IMG/VR virus record: IMGVR_UViG_3300023174_000033
Coordinates: 62,001 to 126,000 of that record
Length of the DNA: 64,000 nucleotides
From: a virus
Reading direction: 5' to 3' (one strand)
In this document: piece after piece, positions 10,004-18,533 of the stretch
Numbering within the stretch: the first letter of the stretch is position 1
How the letters are laid out: each line of letters opens with the position of its first letter
Notes under the pieces: model-generated
Told to the model about the DNA's origin: nothing
Seen by the model: the letters and a program-made list of their open reading frames with translations, nothing else
Databases searched by the model: none
Translations under genes and position numbers: made by a program

Positions 10004-10504
10004 ATGGAATACAACATAGTAACAAATTTTAGGATAAACACCATTTTCAAACAAAAAAGTAAATATTACCGAGTAACTCTTGGTTATACCGCTACCCAAG
10101 AAGCAAATGGTGGTGAAAGAAACTTTAATAAAAAAGATGAGTTCGCTTACTTTTATAATACCAGATATAGAACTACAATACAATGTCAAGGTAAAATAGG
10201 TAATATAAAATTCTATACAGACCATTACATCACACAACCTCAACTAGCTTTCTATTTTGATAAAGAGGAATACATTTTTGATTTTGATGAAGATATAGTA
10301 AACAACAAAGGGGTTGATTTTTATCTCGGACATTTGATTAAAACTATTGAAACCGAACAAAAGGAATCTGAAGATAAGGTAACTGAAGAATCGCCAATTG
10401 ATGAATCAAATCCAAAATTAGTAGCATTCAACCCTGGATCCGTAAAATATACAGATTTAAAAGCTTACCTAGACCAGAAAAATGCCAATAGATTAAATAT
10501 TTAA
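10004..10504 (+). CDS. Hypothetical protein
   Basis: The 166-residue product is not recognised. It looks like a mixed beta domain (alternating aromatic and charged residues in residues 1-115) followed by a charged linker (residues about 120-140) and a short helix at the end. It has no signal peptide, membrane segment or known catalytic motif. It begins 8 nt after the preceding acidic protein gene, has the same AT-rich codon use and lies in the same plus-strand run, so it is probably co-expressed and may act with that protein. Confidence 0.6.
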   Translation: MEYNIVTNFRINTIFKQKSKYYRVTLGYTATQEANGGERNFNKKDEFAYFYNTRYRTTIQCQGKIGNIKFYTDHYITQPQLAFYFDKEEYIFDFDEDIVNNKGVDFYLGHLIKTIETEQKESEDKVTEESPIDESNPKLVAFNPGSVKYTDLKAYLDQKNANRLNI

Positions 10505-10527
10505 TTTTACACTAAAATATATAATGT

Positions 10528-11826
10528 ATGGTAAATAGGTATTTTGAGTTTGTTGATGAAAGAATTTTTGAATCACTAATTCTTGAAAGTAAGTTTGAGT
10601 TCTCGGATAAGTTTAGAAAAATATTGGGAATGATGCCAAAAGATAATGAAATTAAGAATTATCTTTTAGGTATGAAAGGTGTTGATATCAATTTAGTCCA
10701 AAATTATATTGATGTTTCGGATAATAAAGATGAGGTCACATTTATACAAGATAGAAGAGCTCAACAATTAATAAAGGATAATCCAACTGTTTGGAAAACT
10801 AATTCAAGTTTACCAGGTTCTAAATTTCTAACTTTTAATAAAAATGATGGAGGTGAATATAAAAACAAAAAAATATTTGATGCCCTAGGATTTGAGCCAA
10901 TGGAACCCATAAGTGAAAATCATCCTGTACCCGGTCCAAATGTAGTTGGTAAGGTATTGTCTGAACACATCAGCACTTTGAGTGGTAAAACTTATGTTTT
11001 ATTTGCATGGAATGACAATGGTACTGATAAATTTATTTGCTTAAATAAAGAAGCTTTGAATCAACATTCAGAAACAGAAAGGATGATTTATTCAAGTGGT
11101 AGAAACCCAATTAGAATTGGTAGGTTGGTAAATTCCATTATGTCCGCTGCTAAACAACCAGTGACACCAAAGCAAGTTGAGGATTTTACAAATGCTTATA
11201 AGTCTGCTTGGGATATGATGAATGATGCTTTCTTAAAGTTTGATATCGTTAGTGGTTATGATATAGCAAAATGGTATCACGAAGATACTTATGAATCCGA
11301 TGATTCAACTTTGGGTGGTTCTTGTATGAGATATGATTATTGTTCTGAATTCTTTGGGATATACACTGAAAATTCAGACGTTGTTAAACTTGTGATTCTT
11401 TATTCGGATAAAGATGGTAATGTGAAAGATGGTAAGTTTGTGGGTAAATATATCAAAGGTAGAGCACTACTTTGGAAAACAAATCAAGGTGATATGTTTA
11501 TGGATAGAATCTACACTAATAATGATTCAGATGTAGAACTATTCAAACAATTCGCTGAAAAAAATGGGTGGTGGTATAAGAAAGTTCAGAATTCTAACAA
11601 TAGATTCACCGCACAAAGAGGATCCTCCCTCAAAGATCCAACTTATACAGTTGATTTACAATGGGCTGACCACGAATACTATCCATATGTGGATACATTA
11701 TCTTACATGAAATTAAACCAATTAAGTTTAGGAGACACATCGGGAATCATATCAAATGACCAAGATACTATCACCGCTGGATACGATTTGAGAGATACTG
11801 AAGGTGATAGAGACGAACTTTATTAA
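10528..11826 (+). CDS. Hypothetical phage protein with a G-S-C-M-R motif
   Basis: This 432-residue protein contains LGGSCMRYDYC at about residue 268, then GRALLWKT at about residue 312 and MDRIYTN at about residue 324. The ordered Cys, Arg, Trp and Asp-Arg-Ile-Tyr set looks like a conserved core, and I have an impression of similar motifs in uncharacterised phage proteins, but I cannot name a family or activity. The N-terminus, VNRYFEFVDERIFESLILES, loosely fits the leader seen on other putative head-associated proteins here. AATATATAATG overlaps the start region, resembling the AT-rich box before other late-type genes. It ends about 120 nt before dnaK. Confidence 0.55.
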   Translation: MVNRYFEFVDERIFESLILESKFEFSDKFRKILGMMPKDNEIKNYLLGMKGVDINLVQNYIDVSDNKDEVTFIQDRRAQQLIKDNPTVWKTNSSLPGSKFLTFNKNDGGEYKNKKIFDALGFEPMEPISENHPVPGPNVVGKVLSEHISTLSGKTYVLFAWNDNGTDKFICLNKEALNQHSETERMIYSSGRNPIRIGRLVNSIMSAAKQPVTPKQVEDFTNAYKSAWDMMNDAFLKFDIVSGYDIAKWYHEDTYESDDSTLGGSCMRYDYCSEFFGIYTENSDVVKLVILYSDKDGNVKDGKFVGKYIKGRALLWKTNQGDMFMDRIYTNNDSDVELFKQFAEKNGWWYKKVQNSNNRFTAQRGSSLKDPTYTVDLQWADHEYYPYVDTLSYMKLNQLSLGDTSGIISNDQDTITAGYDLRDTEGDRDELY

Positions 11827-11879
11827 TTTTTTTAAACTTTTTCAATTCTGACAATATATTATTAACAATCACATAATGT

Positions 11880-11894
11880 ATGACATATTGTCAT
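11880..11894. promoter_or_regulatory. Inverted repeat upstream of dnaK
   Basis: ATGACA-TAT-TGTCAT is a perfect 6-bp inverted repeat with a 3-nt centre, about 55 nt before the dnaK start. It could be an operator. It does not match the CIRCE element used by HrcA. Confidence 0.35.
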
Positions 11895-11949
11895 ATATTT
11901 TTTTGTGGTATATAAATTGTAAGTAATTAAAGAAAAAATAAATTAAATT

Positions 11950-13848
11950 ATGGCAAAAAAAGAATATGTATTAGGAATTGACCTCGGGACAACAAACTCT
12001 TGTCTCTCCGTTGTTCAATCAGGAGATCCAATTGTGATCCCAAATCCAGAGGGTAGAAGGACAACCCCTTCAATTGTTGGATTTACTGATAGTGATAGAA
12101 AAGTTGGTGACCCAGCTAAGCGTCAAGCAGTAACCAACCCAACCAAAACTGTTTACTCAATCAAAAGGTTTATTGGAAAAGATTTCAATAATTGTAAAGA
12201 TGAAGTAACTCGAGTACCTTATATAGTTGAAAATACTGGTAACAACGTACCAGGGGTTAAGATTGACGATCGTCATTACACACCACAAGAAATCTCTGCT
12301 ATGATTCTTCAGAAACTAAAAAAGACTGCTGAAGATTATCTTGGACAAGAAGTTAAAAAGGCGGTAATTACCGTACCAGCTTACTTCGGAGATGCTGAAA
12401 GAACCGCAACGATTGAAGCCGGTAGAATTGCTGGTCTTGAGGTAGAAAGGATTATAAACGAACCAACTGCGGCGGCACTAGCTTATGGTTTGGACAAAAA
12501 AGGACAAGACCAAAAGATTATCGTATTTGACCTTGGTGGTGGCACATTTGATATTTCTGTACTTGAAATTGGTGATGGTGTATTTGAAGTAAAATCAACA
12601 GATGGTGACACTCACCTTGGTGGTGATGATTTTGACAACGCGATTATCTCTTGGATGGTGGATGAATTCAAGAAAGATGAAAACATGGATTTGAGTAAAG
12701 ATCCGATGGCTCTTCAACGTCTCAAAGATGCAGCTGAAAAAGCCAAGATCGAACTTTCTTCATCAGCTCAATCTGAAATCAATCTTCCGTATATCACGGC
12801 GGTAGATGGTGTTCCAAAACACTTTGTAAAATCACTTACCAAAGCCAATTTTGAGAAAATGATTTCCAAGTACATTGATAAAACAATCGCTTGTTGTAAA
12901 TCAGCTCTTAAAAATGCTAAAATCTCCGCAAAAGATATTGATGAAGTAATTCTTGTTGGGGGTTCCACAAGGGTACCAGCGGTACAAGAAGCAGTGGAAA
13001 AGTTCTTTGATAAGAAAGCTAACAAATCAGTTAATCCTGACGAAGTAGTGGCAATCGGAGCAGCTATCCAAGGAGCAGTTCTTCAAGGTGATATTACAGA
13101 TGTACTACTACTTGATGTTACTCCACTATCTCTTGGAATTGAAACTATGGGTAATGTAATGACTAGATTGATTGAAGCTAACACTACAATTCCAACTAGA
13201 AAATCAGAAACATTTTCCACCGCGGCCGATAACCAATCATCTGTTGAAATTCACGTTCTTCAAGGTGAGAGATCAATGGCTAAAGATAATCGTTCACTGG
13301 GTCGTTTCCACCTTGATGGTATTATGCCATCCCCAAGAGGGATCCCTCAAATTGAAGTAACTTTTGATATTGACGCTAATGGAATTCTTTCTGTAAGTGC
13401 TAAAGATAAAGCTACAAACAAGGAAAACAAAATTAGAATTGAAGGTGGATCTCAACTTTCCAAGGATGAAATTGAAAGAATGAAGAGAGAAGCTGAAGAA
13501 TTCGCAGAATCGGATAGAATTGAAAGGGAAAAAGTTGAAAAACTGAACAAAGCGGACTCCCTCATTTTCCAAACAGAAAAAAATCTGAAGGAATTTGATG
13601 ATAAGATTAGTGAAGAGGATAAAACTCTGCTTAATGAGAAACTTACTCAATTGAAGAATACTCACCAAGAGAAGAACCTTGATCTAGTTGACCAAAATTG
13701 TGATGAATTGAATGAGGTATGGCAAAAGATTTCAACGAAACTATATGGTCAAGTTCAATCTGATGTTCAGGAAATCAACCCCGAGGATATGAATCCGAAT
13801 GTAGGTGATGGACCTGAAAACGTCCAATTTGAAGAGGTTGTTGAATAA
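11950..13848 (+). CDS. dnaK: Molecular chaperone DnaK (Hsp70)
   Basis: The gene encodes a full-length 632-residue Hsp70. The ATPase domain shows GIDLGTTNS (residues 9-17), the [12 protein letters not shown] segment (169-180), DLGGGTFD (194-201) and VGGSTRVP (336-343). The linker [11 protein letters not shown] starts at about 384, the substrate-binding domain follows, and a helical lid runs from about 500 to 600. The tail ends in EEVVE. It would bind and release unfolded polypeptides with ATP. Only DnaK itself is present, with no neighbouring DnaJ or GrpE, so host co-chaperones are probably used, although a nearby protein has DnaJ-type zinc motifs. An inverted repeat lies upstream and a strong terminator downstream, so it may be its own transcription unit. 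A complete DnaK is uncommon in phages and suggests acquisition from a bacterium. Confidence 0.97.
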   Translation: MAKKEYVLGIDLGTTNSCLSVVQSGDPIVIPNPEGRRTTPSIVGFTDSDRKVGDPAKRQAVTNPTKTVYSIKRFIGKDFNNCKDEVTRVPYIVENTGNNVPGVKIDDRHYTPQEISAMILQKLKKTAEDYLGQEVKKAVITVPAYFGDAERTATIEAGRIAGLEVERIINEPTAAALAYGLDKKGQDQKIIVFDLGGGTFDISVLEIGDGVFEVKSTDGDTHLGGDDFDNAIISWMVDEFKKDENMDLSKDPMALQRLKDAAEKAKIELSSSAQSEINLPYITAVDGVPKHFVKSLTKANFEKMISKYIDKTIACCKSALKNAKISAKDIDEVILVGGSTRVPAVQEAVEKFFDKKANKSVNPDEVVAIGAAIQGAVLQGDITDVLLLDVTPLSLGIETMGNVMTRLIEANTTIPTRKSETFSTAADNQSSVEIHVLQGERSMAKDNRSLGRFHLDGIMPSPRGIPQIEVTFDIDANGILSVSAKDKATNKENKIRIEGGSQLSKDEIERMKREAEEFAESDRIEREKVEKLNKADSLIFQTEKNLKEFDDKISEEDKTLLNEKLTQLKNTHQEKNLDLVDQNCDELNEVWQKISTKLYGQVQSDVQEINPEDMNPNVGDGPENVQFEEVVE

Positions 13849-13870
13849 TATAATTCCCTCTCTGTCTTGA

Positions 13871-13902
13871 AAAAATACTCCCAATTGGGAGTATTTTTTT
13901 TT
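13871..13902. terminator. Rho-independent terminator after dnaK
   Basis: A perfect palindrome (AATACTCCC-AA-TT-GGGAGTATT) is followed by a run of nine T, 22 nt after the dnaK stop. The A-run on the other side would also allow termination from the minus strand. Confidence 0.9.
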
Positions 13903-13954
13903 GTAAAACTTTTGATCAAAGATTAGTAAAATATATAAGAAAAAAGTTTATAAA

Positions 13955-14218
13955 ATGTATTCAATGAAAGAAACAGCTATAAGACAATATTTATCAAAAA
14001 TTGATTTTAAAAGGGATAATTGGTCTTATGTACAAATTGAGGAGGATATGAAAAAGTTTTTGGGAGAAAGACCATCACTTGAAGTAAGTTATGAAAAAGA
14101 TGTAATGGTCAATGAAATTAGTGGTGAAGCGAAAGAGTTTAAGAAACTTACTACTATATCAGTAATTTTCACAGATTTAGACGATAAAATAAAGAAAGTA
14201 CAAATTTTAATTGATTAA
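13955..14218 (+). CDS. Hypothetical small protein
   Basis: This 87-residue protein is not recognised. An N-terminal helix (residues about 1-35) is followed by an alternating beta segment ending in KVQILID. It has no signal or membrane segment. It starts after the dnaK terminator, preceded by AAATATATAAG about 20 nt upstream. It leads a tight plus-strand group, with the next gene starting 2 nt after its stop. The close packing supports it as a real gene. Confidence 0.6.
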   Translation: MYSMKETAIRQYLSKIDFKRDNWSYVQIEEDMKKFLGERPSLEVSYEKDVMVNEISGEAKEFKKLTTISVIFTDLDDKIKKVQILID

Positions 14219-14220
14219 AA

Positions 14221-14451
14221 ATGCAGAACTTAAGTGAATATTACTTGATTATTGAAAAAATAATTGACTTACCAAGTCCTAAAAGAAATCTTATTATGGA
14301 TATGTACAGGGATATGGTACATAGATTAGGTGATAAAAGTTCAGAGGGTATGGTTAAATCCTATTTCAACACATTAGAAATGGGTGGATTTATTACCAAC
14401 AGAACCATGGCTGAAAGGGATAAAAAATTAGGTGATATCGTAAATGAATAA
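14221..14451 (+). CDS. Hypothetical small helical protein
   Basis: The 76-residue product appears all-helical (residues about 5-50) with a basic, Met-rich centre (DMYRDMVHRLGDK). No family is recognised. It begins 2 nt after the preceding stop and overlaps the next gene by 8 nt, which supports translational coupling within a four-gene plus-strand group. Confidence 0.6.
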   Translation: MQNLSEYYLIIEKIIDLPSPKRNLIMDMYRDMVHRLGDKSSEGMVKSYFNTLEMGGFITNRTMAERDKKLGDIVNE

Positions 14452-14812
14452 CTTTGATGTATCAGTTATTGATTATTTAGGTAAATTTCAAAATGGGGTT
14501 TTGGTCTTAATTGCTATAACCTTGGATAGTCAATATTTTGATGCAACTTTTTTTTACACAAAAGAAGAAATAGTTTTAACCATCTCGGACGAGATGGAAG
14601 AAGTTGTTGGGAATATAAAAGAACACCCAAATTATAAGGACCTACTGTTAATAATATTGAAAAAAGTTTTACCTTATCATGATATCGCGGATAGAATTGA
14701 CGATGTTGACTTTGGTAAATGGATTAAAGGGCAAATAGAACTATTTTCAGATGATGAACCAGAAATTATCCCAGATGGAGTAATTAAAAATATAAAAGAA
14801 GATAATGAATAA
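14444..14812 (+). CDS. Hypothetical acidic protein
   Basis: This 122-residue acidic protein has a beta-rich first third (residues about 1-45) and a helical remainder, and its C-terminus is strongly acidic. No domain is recognised. Its start overlaps the preceding gene by 8 nt, and its stop overlaps the start of a short lipoprotein gene, so the four appear to be one transcription unit. Confidence 0.6.
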   Translation: MNNFDVSVIDYLGKFQNGVLVLIAITLDSQYFDATFFYTKEEIVLTISDEMEEVVGNIKEHPNYKDLLLIILKKVLPYHDIADRIDDVDFGKWIKGQIELFSDDEPEIIPDGVIKNIKEDNE

Positions 14813-14924
14813 AAAAAGATTAATATTATTGATTTGCTTATTGTCACTTTCCCTATCAGCATGTAAGACAAGTAAAACTTGTCCTACATACGAATGGATT
14901 TTCTCAAGCTTGAGAAATATCTGA
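14805..14924 (+). CDS. Small lipoprotein (39 residues)
   Basis: The protein begins MNKKRLILLICLLSLS and continues to a lipobox LSAC, with the acylated Cys at residue 20. The mature part has only 20 residues and includes SKTCPTYEW. It is a textbook type II signal peptide: a basic N-region, a Leu-rich core, and Ala before Cys. Very short lipoproteins with a C-x-x-Tyr mature segment are common in Bacteroidota. Its ATG overlaps the stop of the previous gene, and its 3' end overlaps the convergent nusG gene by 21 nt. The role is unknown; superinfection exclusion or lysis are possibilities without direct evidence. Confidence 0.65.
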   Translation: MNKKRLILLICLLSLSLSACKTSKTCPTYEWIFSSLRNI

Positions 14925-15437
14925 TAGTGTTAGGTCTAAAGCTGTAACCCGACCAAAGATACTCACCTCAATCTTTGCCTTCTCTCTTTCATAATCAAGG
15001 TTTGTAATTTTACCTTTGAATGAAGCGAATGGTCCGTTCTTTACAGTAACTTCTTGACCAATTGCGTATAAACCTTTATCAACGCTATTCCTAACCTCAA
15101 CCTCACCGTTCATCCTATCAATTTCAGATTTTCTTAAAATAATTGGATTGCCTTGCGGATCTTTTAAAACACTAGTCATTCCATTAATTACTTTAGTGAA
15201 GTGGAGCACCCTATCAATTGATTCGGTCTCAACGAAAATATATCCTGGGTAAAGAATTTGTTCTTTCTGTTTTACTTTACCATCTTTGATATAAGATATT
15301 TTCTGCGAAGGAATTAGAACAAAGATCTCTTCTTTAAATTCCCTTAACATATCAAATTTCAATTTTTCAGATACACTCTTCTCACGATTGTTCTGTACCT
15401 TTACTGTATACCAGTTTTTTTCTACCAATGTTTCCAT
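14904..15437 (-). CDS. nusG: NusG-like transcription elongation/antitermination factor
   Basis: This 177-residue protein matches the usual NusG length and domain order. The N-terminal NGN domain includes NWYTVKVQNNREKSV (residues about 7-21) and YPGYIFVET near residue 63. The C-terminal KOW domain includes IGQEVTVKNGPFASFKG (near residue 126) and SIFGRVTALDL near the end. NusG binds RNA polymerase across the clamp and increases processivity. A phage copy could favour phage operons or compete with host NusG. The KOW region resembles Bacteroidota NusG (IFGR followed by an L-rich strand). The gene is convergent with the lipoprotein gene and follows the clamp-loader-like gene by 2 nt. Confidence 0.92.
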   Translation of the reverse strand: METLVEKNWYTVKVQNNREKSVSEKLKFDMLREFKEEIFVLIPSQKISYIKDGKVKQKEQILYPGYIFVETESIDRVLHFTKVINGMTSVLKDPQGNPIILRKSEIDRMNGEVEVRNSVDKGLYAIGQEVTVKNGPFASFKGKITNLDYEREKAKIEVSIFGRVTALDLTLSDISQA

Positions 15438-15439
15438 AT

Positions 15440-15841
15440 TTATTTGTATAAATTCTTTAAGTATTTGATTTCTTCTTTTAACTCATCGGAATGAAATTTT
15501 ATTATAAACTCCAATTCGGAATCTTTAAACTCAAAATTATTCTTAATCAAAGTGAGTTCCTCATCTGAAAAGATAAAATCTTTCTTCTTTTCTGTTTTGG
15601 ACCAAAACCATTTTGGATATGGTTTATCTTTCATAAAAAGGAAGATTAAATCCATCCCGACTGAATAGTCTATATGTTTATCGTTCAAAAGTTGTGAAAT
15701 TTCTGGGTATTTTTTTGATAACAACCGATTTACGATGAAAAAGTATTTAATCTTTTGTTCATCAGTTACATACTTCCAATCCGAATGATTTTTGAACATA
15801 ACATTCGTAACACCTAAAAGATTGTCATCAATTTTTTTCAC
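15440..15841 (-). CDS. Possible clamp-loader small subunit (gp62-like), tentative
   Basis: With a GTG start at 15841 the product has 134 residues. An ATG at 15799 is the alternative and would remove 14 residues. The longer ATG frame from 15913 is unlikely because it would overlap the divergent RNA-ligase start. The segment FFIVNRLLSKKYPEISQLLN, then PYPKWFW, resembles the F-x-VNR-x-LS pattern and downstream K-W region that I recall from small clamp-loader subunits of T4-like phages. The length also fits the shorter versions. This is memory of a pattern, not a database match. It sits 2 nt upstream of nusG on the same strand, near other replication genes. It could also be an unrelated conserved phage protein. 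Confidence 0.4.
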   Translation of the reverse strand: MKKIDDNLLGVTNVMFKNHSDWKYVTDEQKIKYFFIVNRLLSKKYPEISQLLNDKHIDYSVGMDLIFLFMKDKPYPKWFWSKTEKKKDFIFSDEELTLIKNNFEFKDSELEFIIKFHSDELKEEIKYLKNLYK

Positions 15842-15902
15842 AGACTTTTTTATAAAATAAGATACAAAAGTTAAATAAATTTTATATCTTTGTAAAAATA
15901 TT

Positions 15903-17186
15903 ATGGCATACAAAGCAAAAATCAGTCAGCTTACCAATCTTAAACCACATCCCAATGCGGATCGTGTACAATTGGCTATTTGTAATGGGAATCAAGTTGT
16001 TGTTGGTATACAACACAAAGAGGGTGATATCGGCGTTTATTTTGACTCCGATGGACAACTATCCGAAGAATTCTGTAAAATGAATAATCTCTATAGAGAT
16101 TTAAAATTGAACTCAAATCCAGATTCTAAACCAGGATTTTTTGATAATAATAGACGAGTTAGAACTCAAAAGTTTCGCGGAGAGGTTTCTGATGGACTTT
16201 GGCTTCCCTTGCAGTGTTTTAGTTACATTTCAGACTATGATGCATTGGAAATTGGAAAAGAATTTGATAGTATAAACGGTCACGTCATTTGCAATAAGTA
16301 TGTTAATAAACAGACTATAGAATTTGCTTCAAAAAATAAAACCGTAAGAACTGCTAGAAAATCCGTAATGTTCAAAGAACATTTTGACACTGAACATTTT
16401 GGAAAAAATATAGAAAAATTCAAAACTGGTGATCTAATCATAATAACCGAAAAGTTACACGGAACTTCGGGCAGAGTAGGATATGTGAAAGTTGAAAAGA
16501 ACTTGAAATGGTATGAACGTATACTTGGGAAATTGGGAGTCAGTATTGAATCCTTTGAATGGCAATATCTAAATGGAACTAGGCGTGTTGTTCTAGAAGA
16601 ATCTACTGGTAAACAGTTTCATGATCCAAACATAAGGGAGAAATCTTTTGAGTTATTCAATGGTAAATTGAAGAAGGGTGAATCTGTTTATTTTGAAATT
16701 GTCGGATTTGAACCAAGTGGTTCTCCAATTATGCCGTCGGTTAATACAAAACTTCTTAACGATAAAAACTTCACCAAGAAGTATGGAGATCATATGATTT
16801 ATTCTTACGGATGCGAGACTAGAGAATGTGATATTTATGTTTACAGGATAACTTCAACCAATGAGGATGGTGATACTGTTGACTATTCTTGGTCTGATGT
16901 TGTTAAAAGGTGTGGAGAGTTGGGAGTAAAAACTGTTCCGGAAATAATGAAATTCGTCTATGGTGATAGTCAATCTGTTTCCGAAAATTGGTTTGATTTA
17001 GTTCCTTACTTTGCAAATGGACAATCAAGTTTAGACGAATCTCACATAAGTGAGGGAGTTTGTGTGAGAATTGAAGGAGGACTTGAAAACAAAACCTTCA
17101 AGTACAAGAGTTTTGAATTCAAAGTACTTGAAGGTATTATTAAAGATCTTGGCCAAATTGACCAAGAAGAAGCTCAATCACTATAA
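15903..17186 (+). CDS. ATP-dependent RNA ligase (Rnl2/Rnl5-like)
   Basis: This 427-residue protein has the nucleotidyltransferase motif I TEKLHGTSGRVG, with Lys184 as the likely AMP-accepting nucleophile. Downstream are a VYFEIVGFE segment (motif IIIa/IV-like) and, near the C-terminus, EGVCVRIEG and KYKSFEFK (motifs IV and V). The first 150 residues form an extra N-terminal region containing LKPHPNADRVQLA, similar to the OB-like N-terminal module of the DRB0094/Rnl5 type. It should seal nicks in RNA or RNA/DNA hybrids, and in phages such enzymes repair tRNAs cut by host defence nucleases. A TATCTTTG box lies 10 nt before the ATG. The gene is convergent with the RNase H gene and overlaps it by 6 nt. 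Confidence 0.85.
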   Translation: MAYKAKISQLTNLKPHPNADRVQLAICNGNQVVVGIQHKEGDIGVYFDSDGQLSEEFCKMNNLYRDLKLNSNPDSKPGFFDNNRRVRTQKFRGEVSDGLWLPLQCFSYISDYDALEIGKEFDSINGHVICNKYVNKQTIEFASKNKTVRTARKSVMFKEHFDTEHFGKNIEKFKTGDLIIITEKLHGTSGRVGYVKVEKNLKWYERILGKLGVSIESFEWQYLNGTRRVVLEESTGKQFHDPNIREKSFELFNGKLKKGESVYFEIVGFEPSGSPIMPSVNTKLLNDKNFTKKYGDHMIYSYGCETRECDIYVYRITSTNEDGDTVDYSWSDVVKRCGELGVKTVPEIMKFVYGDSQSVSENWFDLVPYFANGQSSLDESHISEGVCVRIEGGLENKTFKYKSFEFKVLEGIIKDLGQIDQEEAQSL

Positions 17187-18155
17187 ACCTAGGAAAACAG
17201 TATTCATTTTATCAATTATCTCTGTTGGAAAGTTAACAGTTTCAAGAGAGATAATTCTTTTGTTGCTTTCCAAATTTGAAGCAATTTCAGGGATTATTTT
17301 ATTTGAAATTTTCTTTTTTTCAACAATTAGATCGGCTATGTTCTCCATCAAATCTGGATCGGATAGGTTAAGTTCCCCAAATTCCTGTATATACTTTTGG
17401 TATATACTCATAGCACCATTGACACCTATTCCTCTTCTTTTTCCATTTTTCTCCACCGACCAAGCTGATGATATATTATCACTAGTATCACCTGATATAA
17501 GTTTAACTATCAAACACTCAATTGGATCAACTTCAAATATTTCATATTTATCTATGAACCCATTCATCATATTTTGAAATTCAGAACTATCATTCAAATT
17601 GAAAATATCATCGTTATTTACTTTTCTAATTTCCGATATAAATATTTTATAATTCTTTGGTAGAAATACCTTCTGTTTAGCTTGCATTTCATTTAACATA
17701 AAGTTAATATAAAATGGATTGGTTGAATATTTGATCAACTGTTTGATATCGTGGTCATTTGAAATTGTAATTGTTGACCGACCCTCATTGTTTGACTTTT
17801 CAATTAAAAAGGATATCCAATCATCACCTTCAATTCCTGGTGCTTCCAAAACCTTTATACCCCTTAATTTGATATTATTCTTAAAATCACCGTAACAATT
17901 GTAAACAAAATCCCAATCTACATCGGTATCTCTTTTACGATTTGATTTATAGTTCTTATTGAGTTTTTTCCTCCAAGATTTTTCCTTTGAATCTGAAACT
18001 AGGTAAATGTTTGTGAATGGGTACCATTTTCTATAATTATTAACGGATGTTTCTAAACTTTTCTCTAATGCTCCAAATAAAAGATTATTCTTATGGAGTG
18101 TAAAAACTAATTTGCTGAGGAGATAATTTCCATCAATAATTAAATTACACAACAT
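17181..18155 (-). CDS. rnh: RNase H / 5'-3' flap exonuclease (T4 Rnh-like)
   Basis: The preferred start is the ATG at 18155, giving MLCNLIIDGNYLLSKL and 324 residues. This places the first catalytic Asp (IIDGN) in its normal position next to the N-terminus. Other signatures are the YKSNR/KRD segment near residue 70, EGDDWISFLIEK (metal-binding acidic cluster), TISNDHDIKQLI and ISGDTSDNI (helix-hairpin-helix region), all expected for FEN-1/T4 RNase H nucleases. Its task would be removing RNA primers and flaps during lagging-strand synthesis. It lies with topoisomerase and clamp-loader-like genes, consistent with replication. Confidence 0.88.
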   Translation of the reverse strand: MLCNLIIDGNYLLSKLVFTLHKNNLLFGALEKSLETSVNNYRKWYPFTNIYLVSDSKEKSWRKKLNKNYKSNRKRDTDVDWDFVYNCYGDFKNNIKLRGIKVLEAPGIEGDDWISFLIEKSNNEGRSTITISNDHDIKQLIKYSTNPFYINFMLNEMQAKQKVFLPKNYKIFISEIRKVNNDDIFNLNDSSEFQNMMNGFIDKYEIFEVDPIECLIVKLISGDTSDNISSAWSVEKNGKRRGIGVNGAMSIYQKYIQEFGELNLSDPDLMENIADLIVEKKKISNKIIPEIASNLESNKRIISLETVNFPTEIIDKMNTVFLGL

Positions 18156-18206
18156 GATAATTCGTTTTTTTTTGTTTATATTTGTAAAAACTTGTTTTGT
18201 TTCCAA

Positions 18207-18533
18207 ATGAAAAATCATTTAAGGGATAGAGGTTGGAGGAGATTCAAATTGGAATGTTACCACTTGAGACGCATGAAAAGGTGGTCGGGTTTGTATTGGT
18301 ATCGTTGGACTGATGTAAATCTAATATCAATTCAAAAGCCCATATGGATTGATTCTATAGGATTGGGAAACGTGAACATTGCGAAGAAAACAAGAACAAC
18401 AAAATGGGATACAAGACACAAAATGAAATGGGGGAAAAAGGGCAAAAGGAATTATGACTATAGCTCCGACCCCAATACAAGAATAAAAGATAAAGTTAGA
18501 TTTCTTAAAGAACTCAGAGAATATGGATATTGA
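18207..18533 (+). CDS. Hypothetical basic protein
   Basis: Starting at the ATG at 18207 the product has 108 residues and is strongly basic with many Trp and Tyr residues (RDRGWRRFKLE; later MKWGKKGKRNYDY). No family is recognised; the composition suggests nucleic-acid binding. A TATATTTG box lies about 22 nt upstream of the ATG. The gene is divergent from the RNase H gene and overlaps the next gene by 11 nt. Confidence 0.5.
   Translation: MKNHLRDRGWRRFKLECYHLRRMKRWSGLYWYRWTDVNLISIQKPIWIDSIGLGNVNIAKKTRTTKWDTRHKMKWGKKGKRNYDYSSDPNTRIKDKVRFLKELREYGY

Noticed and set aside
11880-11894. CIRCE element before dnaK
   Set aside because: CIRCE needs TTAGCACTC-N9-GAGTGCTAA. The repeat here is ATGACA-TAT-TGTCAT.
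15842-15913. N-terminal extension of the clamp-loader-like protein to the ATG at 15913
   Set aside because: It would overlap the divergent RNA-ligase start and its TATCTTTG box. The extra residues are hydrophobic and unlike the rest.
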